Shown: positions 1-5,170 of the stretch, piece after piece
Layout: each line of letters opens with the position of its first letter
Position numbering within the stretch: position 1 is the first letter of the stretch
Source: Deltaproteobacteria bacterium
Lineage (GTDB): Bacteria; Myxococcota_A; UBA796; UBA2385
DNA: 5,170 nt
Assembly (NCBI GenBank): GCA_015489145.1
Contig: WGAH01000096.1
Location: 1 to 5,170 of the forward strand
Reading direction: 5' to 3'
Program-made: the position numbers and the translations under genes
The notes under the pieces: generated by a model
Seen by the model: only the letters and a program-made list of their open reading frames with translations
Told to the model about the DNA's origin: nothing
Database searches by the model: none

Positions 1-749
1 CGAGAAGGCGACCTCGAAGCCGCGAACCCCGCCGGGTGATTCGAGGGCGCCGTCGAGGACCATGCGGGCGCCGGCGGTGACGGCCCGGGCGGCGAGGCGG
101 GCCCGCGCCGGGGAGGGTGAGGGGAGTTCGAGGTCGAAACGGGTGGCCAAACGGTCTCGAACCAGGGCCACCAGGGCGCCCGGCTGGGCGTCCGCCCCGC
201 GCAGGGCGCCGAGCGCCTCGTCCTCGAAGGCGAGCCAGTCCGCGCCGCTCAGGGCGTGCTCGCCCCAGAGCGGCACCCGCTCGGGGAGGTAGCGGCTCAC
301 CTGGCGGCCGCCGGGACGCCGGAGCTGGGCGAGGGCCTCGTCGGCGAAGTCGGCGCCGGCGTCGAAGCTGGCGTGCAGGCCCAGGCAGTCGGCCCGGGGC
401 ACGGCGGCGTAGCTGTCGGGGCCGTCCTGCACCACGTAGACCGGGTAGTCCCGGCAGAAGGGCGGCTTGGCGGCCTCGCCGAAGCGGGCGTGGATCGCGC
501 AGCGGTGGTCCTCGCCGAGAAACAGGCAGGCGCCGTCCACCTTGCGGAGGAAGCGGGCGGGCCGCCCGTCGGGGCCGGGCCGCTCGACGGTGAGCGGCCC
601 CGCGGCGGCGGCGGGCCACCAGCGCGCGGGGTCGAGGGCTTCCAGCCGGGCCACCGTCTCGTCGTCCAGCGGCCCGAGGGCGAACATGCGGCAGCAGAAG
701 CCGCTCGCCTGGCAGGACCAGCGGGCCCCGGCCGGAACCCGGAGGCGGC

Positions 750-753
<4 letters not shown>
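1..753 (-). CDS. YkgJ/FliB-type cysteine-cluster protein (3' end beyond window)
   Basis: The frame is open from a GTG at 753 to the window edge: 251 codons, no stop, so the C-terminus is missing. Cysteines form two clusters. Near the N-terminus is SCQASGFCCR (C14, C20, C21). Residues 76-106 read CLFLGEDHRC, then AIHARFGEAAKPPFCRDYP (C76, C85, C100), with a further C123. This order (Cys-x-Cys-Cys, then C-x-FL-x-C-xI-x-G-x-KP-x-C-x-YP) is the hallmark of the YkgJ/CxxCxxCC family and of the Fe-S-binding region in flagellin lysine N-methylase (FliB). The family is thought to bind zinc or an iron-sulfur cluster; its chemistry is mostly undefined. There is no signal peptide, so it is probably cytoplasmic. 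The second Cys of the usual CxxCxxCC is Ser17 here. The GTG overlaps the stop of the preceding lipoprotein gene (GTGA) and has only a weak Shine-Dalgarno, which implies translational coupling. The next in-frame ATG (codon 22) would remove the first Cys cluster, so I reject it. Residues beyond ~135 match nothing I recognise. Confidence 0.85.
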
Positions 754-1796
<1,043 letters not shown>

Positions 1797-1833
1797 GGGA
1801 ACTCCAGGTTCGACGGTGGGGACGCGGCGGCGC
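1797..1833 (-). promoter_or_regulatory. 37-bp intergenic spacer with ribosome binding site
   Basis: This spacer separates the stop of the beta-helix/LTD gene (1836-1834) from ATG 1796. GGAG at 1805-1802 lies 5 bases before the ATG and fixes this start over the longer open frame. There is no hairpin plus T-run to suggest a terminator, so the two genes are probably on one transcript. Confidence 0.7.
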
Positions 1834-4800
1834 TCAGGGGCAGCTTCCCTGGCCCGGCGAGCTGCCGGTGGAGCAGGGCGAGGCCTGCCAGTTGTCGGCC
1901 TCGTCGCCGACGGTGATGTCGACGCGCTCGATGCTCGTGCCGTTGCCCGGGTCCCAGGGGAAGGTGAAGGAGTCGACCTCGGAGACGCCGTTGTCCTCGA
2001 GGAGGTAGACCGGGTCGCTGGTGGACAGGCCCGAGCCGATGGTGTTGTCGTCGGTGGTGAGCAGCAGGGCCGTGCTCGGGATGGTGCTGTAGTCGCCGGC
2101 GTACTGGGCATCGAGGATGACGGCGTACTCGCCGGGGCCGAGCACCGTGTCGTAGTAGCTCGAGAAGCCCTCGAGGGTGTCGGCCGAGTCGCCGTCGTAG
2201 ATGATCCAGTTCAGCAGGTCGACGTCGGTGCTGCCCGCGTTGTAGAGCTCGACGAACTCGCCGGTGCTCTCGTCGAGGGGGTTGGCCATGACCTCGGTGA
2301 TCACGATGTCGTAGCTGCTCTCGGCGCTGGCGGCGGCCGCGGCGGCGGCGCAGTTGTCGAGGCCCGGGCTGGAGCCCGAGGCGCAGGTCGAGGCGGTCCA
2401 GTTCGAGGCGTCGTCGAAGTTGCTGAAGGAGACGCGCTCGATGCTGACGGCGTTGCCCGGGTTGCTCGGGTAGAGGAAGGCGTCGACGAGGTGCTCGCCG
2501 TCGGACTCGTAGAGCGTGACCGGGTCGCTGACCGACAGGCTGTTGCCGAGGGTGGTGTCGGTGGTGGTGACCAGCACCGTGCTGCTGTCGAAGCCGTACT
2601 CGCCGGCGTACTCGGCGTCGACGATCACCGCGTAGCCGCCGGCGGGGACGACGGTGGTGCCGCCGTCGTAGCTCGTCAGCGTGTCGTCCTCGTCGCCGTC
2701 GCTGATCACGAGGCCGGCCAGGTCGACATCGGCTTCGCCGGCGTTGAAGATCTCGATGAACTCGCCGGTGTCCTCGTCGTCGGCGTTGGCCATGACCTCG
2801 CTGATCAGCAGCGGGGCGCAGACGCCGCCGGCGGCGGCGTTGAGGAGACCGGGGCTGGCGCCGCGGTCGCAGGCAGCCGAGGCGGCCTGCCAGTTGCTCG
2901 CCGTGTCGCCGGCGGTGTAGTCGATCTTTTCGACCGAGATGCCGTCGCCGTAGTTCGTCGGGTAGCTGAAGCTGTCGATGAGCGTGCTGCCGTCGGACTC
3001 GTAGAGGTAGACGCTGTCGGAGGCGGCGCTCAGGCCGTTGCCGATGGTGGCATCTCCGGTGGTGACCAGCACCACGCCCGAGGGCAGGTAGTAGTCCCAG
3101 GCGAAGCCGGGGTCGATGATCAGGCCGTGCTCGTGCGGTCCGAGCAGGGTGGAGCCGCCGCCGTAGGCCTCGAGGGTGTCGGTCGACGCGCCGTCGCTGA
3201 TCACGAGGCCGGCGAGGTCGATGTCGGTGTCGGTGGGGTTGTAGATCTCGACGTACTCGCCGGTGTTCTCGTTCTTCGGGTTCGCCATGACCTCGGTGAT
3301 CACGAGGTCGGCCGGGTCGCCGCTCTCGGGGAAGCAGGCCTCGGCGCCCGGCGAGGAACCGCCGCTGCACTGGCTGGCCCGCCAGTTGCCCGCGGCGTCG
3401 CCGGTCTCGAGGTCGACCATCTCGAGGGACACGCCGTCGCCCGGGTCGGTCGGGTAGGAGAAGGTCGCGATGATGGTGCTGCCGTCGGGCTCGTAGAGGG
3501 TGATCTCGTCGGAGGTGGTCAGCCCGTTGCCCAGGTTGGTGTCGCCGGTGGTGAGCAGGGGCACGGCGCTGTCGATCGTGTAGGCTCCGTCGTACTCGCT
3601 GTCGAGGACCACGGCGTAGGCGCCGGGGTCGAGCGTGGTGTCGCTGCCGTCGTAGGCCTCGAGCACGTCGGTGTCGTCGCCGTCGGTGAGGATCAGCCCG
3701 GCGAGGTCCACCGAGCTGCTGCCCGCGTTGTAGATCTCGACGAACTCGCGGGTGGATTCCTTGGTGGCGTTGGCCATGACCTCGGTGATGAGGAGATCGT
3801 AGCTCGAGACGGCGTACTCCATCGCGCCGATGTCGTAGCCGTCGCCCTGGGGGCGGCCCTCGCCGTTGAAGTCGGTGCTGACGCCGTAGGCCGGGTCGCC
3901 GGCGTCGACGCAGGGCGAGCTGCTGGTCAGCGAGATGTCGCCCTCGACCGGGTCGGTGAAGTGGGGATCGCTGGAGATGTCGTCGGAGGCGGCGCTGGCG
4001 TCGTTGACGTAGTCGGTGGTGTTGCCCCAGACGAGGTTGCTGCCCCAGGTGGCGGAGCAGCCGTAGCAGTTCAGCCCGTAGTAGTTCGAGGTGATGATGT
4101 TGTTGTAGATCTCGACGGTGTCGCTGGCCCCGGAGCTGATGCCCCCGCTGAGGTAGTGGGAGCTGCCGCCGAAGGCGCTGTTGAAGACGGTGTTGTGGAC
4201 GATGCGCCCGCCGGTGCCGTTCTCGGAGGCGATGCCGCCGGCGGCGCCGGTGTAGATGACGCTGTTCTGGACCGTGAGGTCGGCGGTGCCCTCGCTGACG
4301 ATGCCGTACCAGGTGTAGCCGACCTGGGCCCGGTCGATGGTGACCGTGTCGGCGCCGTCGAGGAGGATGCCGTAGTTGAAGGCGTAGGCGCCCACCTCGC
4401 TCAGCTCGGCGTTGCCGCCGCTCACGACGATGCCGTCGTCGGTGTAGAAGGTGCCGGTGCTCAGGTAGGTCGCGTCGTAGAGCGACAGGCGCGAGGCGCT
4501 GGCCTCGGTGAGGCCGGGGAAGGTGAGGGTGCCGACGATGTACGTCTCGTCGCGGCCGGCGCCGACGAGGGCGACGCCCTCGGCCATGGTCACGTCCTCG
4601 TAGTAGGTGCCCGAGGGGACCTCGACGGTGTCGCCGGGGCTGGCGGCGTCGATGGCGGCCTGGATCGTGGTGAAGGTCGGCACGCCGACCATGGCGACCG
4701 GGTCGTCGAGCTCGCCGTCGGGGGCCACGGCGACGTGGAGGTGGCGGCCGGCGACGCGGGAGGTGTCGGGGGCGGCGCAGCCGGCGGGCAGGGCGAAGGC

Positions 4801-4851
4801 CACGCTGATGGCGGCGAGGCGCCGCATCGCGGAGGGGGTCGTGCGGGTCAT
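1834..4851 (-). CDS. Exported beta-helix protein with four C-terminal lamin tail domains
   Basis: A 1005-residue exported protein. Residues 1-25 form a signal peptide (RR at 10-11, hydrophobic 12-21, LPAG-C25). The -3 position is Pro, so lipidation is likely but imperfect. Residues ~55-345 are a right-handed beta-helix: FTTIQAAIDAASPGDTVEVP then SGTYYEDV, rungs such as TVTIDRAQVGYTWYGIV and TVEIYNNIITSNYYG, and SNLVWGNTTDY. The helix ends in DPHFTDPVEGDISL, SSPCVDAGDP and DIGAMEY (295-346), the module that often closes such helices before an anchor. Four LTDs follow (352-506, 515-678, 680-834, 848-1004), each with LITEVMAN, GEFVEIYNAG, VDLAGLVISDG, YPxxPGxxxSxE and a Cys...GxSPG...Cys tail. 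Poly-Ala 835-841 separates the third and fourth. No catalytic site is evident. Only three lysines occur (364, 526, 642). The start is ATG 4851 with AAGGA six bases upstream; the longer TTG reading to 4914 puts a non-signal segment before the hydrophobic core. A structural or adhesive cell-surface role is inference. Confidence 0.9.
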   Translation of the reverse strand: MTRTTPSAMRRLAAISVAFALPAGCAAPDTSRVAGRHLHVAVAPDGELDDPVAMVGVPTFTTIQAAIDAASPGDTVEVPSGTYYEDVTMAEGVALVGAGRDETYIVGTLTFPGLTEASASRLSLYDATYLSTGTFYTDDGIVVSGGNAELSEVGAYAFNYGILLDGADTVTIDRAQVGYTWYGIVSEGTADLTVQNSVIYTGAAGGIASENGTGGRIVHNTVFNSAFGGSSHYLSGGISSGASDTVEIYNNIITSNYYGLNCYGCSATWGSNLVWGNTTDYVNDASAASDDISSDPHFTDPVEGDISLTSSSPCVDAGDPAYGVSTDFNGEGRPQGDGYDIGAMEYAVSSYDLLITEVMANATKESTREFVEIYNAGSSSVDLAGLILTDGDDTDVLEAYDGSDTTLDPGAYAVVLDSEYDGAYTIDSAVPLLTTGDTNLGNGLTTSDEITLYEPDGSTIIATFSYPTDPGDGVSLEMVDLETGDAAGNWRASQCSGGSSPGAEACFPESGDPADLVITEVMANPKNENTGEYVEIYNPTDTDIDLAGLVISDGASTDTLEAYGGGSTLLGPHEHGLIIDPGFAWDYYLPSGVVLVTTGDATIGNGLSAASDSVYLYESDGSTLIDSFSYPTNYGDGISVEKIDYTAGDTASNWQAASAACDRGASPGLLNAAAGGVCAPLLISEVMANADDEDTGEFIEIFNAGEADVDLAGLVISDGDEDDTLTSYDGGTTVVPAGGYAVIVDAEYAGEYGFDSSTVLVTTTDTTLGNSLSVSDPVTLYESDGEHLVDAFLYPSNPGNAVSIERVSFSNFDDASNWTASTCASGSSPGLDNCAAAAAAASAESSYDIVITEVMANPLDESTGEFVELYNAGSTDVDLLNWIIYDGDSADTLEGFSSYYDTVLGPGEYAVILDAQYAGDYSTIPSTALLLTTDDNTIGSGLSTSDPVYLLEDNGVSEVDSFTFPWDPGNGTSIERVDITVGDEADNWQASPCSTGSSPGQGSCP
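1840..3798 (-). repeat. Four tandem lamin-tail-domain units, period 489-504 bp
   Basis: The units are LTD1 3798-3334, LTD2 3309-2818, LTD3 2814-2350 and LTD4 2310-1840. The Met codon of the shared EVMAN motif lies at 3777, 3288, 2793 and 2289, giving spacings of 489, 495 and 504 bp, all multiples of three. Protein similarity is high throughout; DNA similarity is patchy, with near-identical stretches shared by particular pairs (LTD2/LTD3 and LTD1/LTD4). The units arose by tandem duplication followed by divergence. Confidence 0.9.
2329..2352 (-). repeat. GCG/GCC run encoding poly-alanine linker
   Basis: This short run of Ala codons (GCC/GCG) encodes most of residues 835-842 between LTD3 and LTD4 of the beta-helix protein, followed by SAESS. 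It is the only low-complexity linker between the LTD units. It probably arose by codon slippage and makes LTD4 the most loosely joined unit. Confidence 0.6.
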
Positions 4852-4969
4852 GGCAGGTCCTTGCGGTCGGGGCGCGGGCGGCCGGGGCGACTCGTGGGCC
4901 CGCGGCCGGCGCAATTCCTGAGGACGCTAACGCAACGGGGGGGATTCTTCCACTCCGGGCGGGGTTTCT
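4852..4969 (-). promoter_or_regulatory. Intergenic leader with ribosome binding site; possible promoter region
   Basis: This 118-bp gap lies between the dehydratase stop (4972-4970) and ATG 4851. AAGGA at 4862-4858, six bases before the ATG, is a good Shine-Dalgarno and decides the start. The half near the dehydratase (about 4911-4969) is the least G+C-rich noncoding stretch here (GTGGAAGAATC, GTTGCGTTAGCG, AGGAATTG), so a promoter for the operon is plausible, but I cannot place -35/-10 boxes with confidence. An imperfect inverted repeat at 4880-4907 (5-bp and 4-bp stems with one bulged base, 9-base loop) could form a leader hairpin. It has no following T-run, so it is not a typical terminator. 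Confidence 0.4.
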
Positions 4970-5170
4970 TCAGCGTTCCGGCGGGCCCCGGCGGCGGAGG
5001 TGCTCGAGGATCGGCTCCACGTCGACGTTTCCGCCGCTCAGCACCACCGCGACGCGCCGCCCTTCCAGGCCCGCGGCCCCCCGCGCCGCCGCCAGGGCCA
5101 CCGGCCGGGCGATGGCCGCCCTCCGCCTGCTCGTCGAGCCCAGCGCGGCGGTGGCCCTGGCGGCGGCGCG
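4970..5170 (-). CDS. Serine/threonine dehydratase (PLP-dependent), C-terminal fragment, rearranged at window edge
   Basis: The minus-strand frame ending at TGA 4972-4970 reads VALAAARGAAGLEGRR, then VAVVLSGGNVDVEPILEHL, then RRRGPPER-stop. The string 'VVLSGGNVD' preceded by an ALAA helix is characteristic of the C-terminal end of the catalytic domain of threonine dehydratase/serine racemase-type fold II PLP enzymes, which deaminate Thr or Ser to 2-oxo acids. No ACT regulatory domain follows, as in short catabolic (TdcB-like) or racemase-like members. Which substrate it uses cannot be told from this fragment. The frame stays open from 5101 to 5170, but those 23 codons (RAAARATAALGS and so on) do not resemble the family. 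The expected preceding residues (LRLLVEPSAA) appear on the plus strand at 5121-5150. The reliable part is therefore 4970-5101, and the rest is the product of a fold-back or inversion. Confidence 0.8.
   Translation of the reverse strand, partial: RAAARATAALGSTSRRRAAIARPVALAAARGAAGLEGRRVAVVLSGGNVDVEPILEHLRRRGPPER
5082..5170. repeat. Perfect 22-bp inverted repeat flanking 45 bp (fold-back junction)
   Basis: Positions 5082-5103 are the exact reverse complement of 5149-5170, and the right arm ends exactly at the window edge. The arms encode the ALAAA helix of the dehydratase, once on each strand. The spacer's left end contains the self-complementary octamer CCGGCCGG (5101-5108), at or beside the apparent join. 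Confidence 0.85.
5112..5170 (+). pseudogene. Dehydratase segment in inverted orientation (fragment)
   Basis: The plus strand reads MAALRLLVEPSAAVALAAA in frame from 5112 to the edge. 'LxLLVEPSxAxALAA' is the conserved strand-loop-helix immediately before the SGGN motif in serine/threonine dehydratases. Joined to the minus-strand fragment at the shared ALAAAR, it gives a continuous, canonical C-terminus. It is therefore the same gene turned around, not a separate plus-strand gene, and the ATG is internal. Confidence 0.75.

Noticed and set aside
1797..2111. N-terminal extension of the lipoprotein to an upstream in-frame start
   Set aside because: It would overlap about 90 codons of the preceding gene with low-complexity Pro/Ser/Thr/Arg sequence and bury the signal peptide. 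ATG 1796 has its own GGAG and a perfect lipobox.
4880..4907. Possible rho-independent terminator in the 118-bp gap
   Set aside because: The stem is short and bulged and no T-run follows on the minus strand, so it is at most a leader hairpin.
4852..4914. TTG start at 4914 for the beta-helix protein
   Set aside because: The extra 21 residues (Arg/Pro-rich) precede the signal peptide, and the nearest AGGA is too close to the TTG. ATG 4851 has AAGGA at six bases.
4607..4921. Plus-strand 104-codon open frame over the start of the beta-helix gene
   Set aside because: It is antisense to the signal peptide and first beta-helix rungs, with no motif or ribosome binding site.

Overview
The window is very G+C-rich (about two thirds or more by eye), with strongly G/C-biased third codon positions. 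Every gene I can support lies on the minus strand. The encoded proteins look like exported proteins of Myxococcota and related delta-proteobacterial lineages: acidic secreted lipoproteins, an Asp-Thr/Asp-Ala linker after the lipobox, lamin-tail domains (LTD), and a right-handed beta-helix. This taxonomic guess rests on protein style only; no marker gene is present.

Layout in the direction of transcription, from high to low coordinates. (1) At the right edge, 4970-5170 holds the C-terminal end of a PLP-dependent serine/threonine dehydratase, recognisable from about 5101 down to its stop at 4970. The last ~60 bases read on the opposite strand as the segment that should come just before it, and a perfect 22-bp inverted repeat flanks a 45-bp spacer. 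This looks like a fold-back join, most likely an assembly or library artefact. (2) A 118-bp gap (4852-4969) is the only place for a promoter or leader. (3) 4851-1834 encodes a 1005-residue exported protein: signal peptide, right-handed beta-helix ending in a 'SPCxDAG...DIGAMEY' module, then four tandem LTDs, each closed by a Cys...GxSPG...Cys tail. (4) After 37 bp, 1796-750 encodes a 348-residue lipoprotein: clear lipobox, 26-residue Asp-rich dipeptide repeat, an Ig-like (Big_2-like) region, and one LTD carrying an EF-hand-type loop. (5) Overlapping its stop by the 4-base GTGA, 753-1 (running off the left edge) encodes a YkgJ/FliB-type cysteine-cluster protein.

The last three genes are tightly packed and probably form one operon: two LTD-bearing surface proteins translationally linked to a predicted cytoplasmic metal- or Fe-S-binding cysteine-cluster protein. 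The joint function is unknown. The dehydratase lies upstream on the same strand but is separated by a real gap and is metabolically unrelated. No RNA gene, insertion sequence, CRISPR array or phage gene was seen. There is no gene-free stretch longer than 300 bases.
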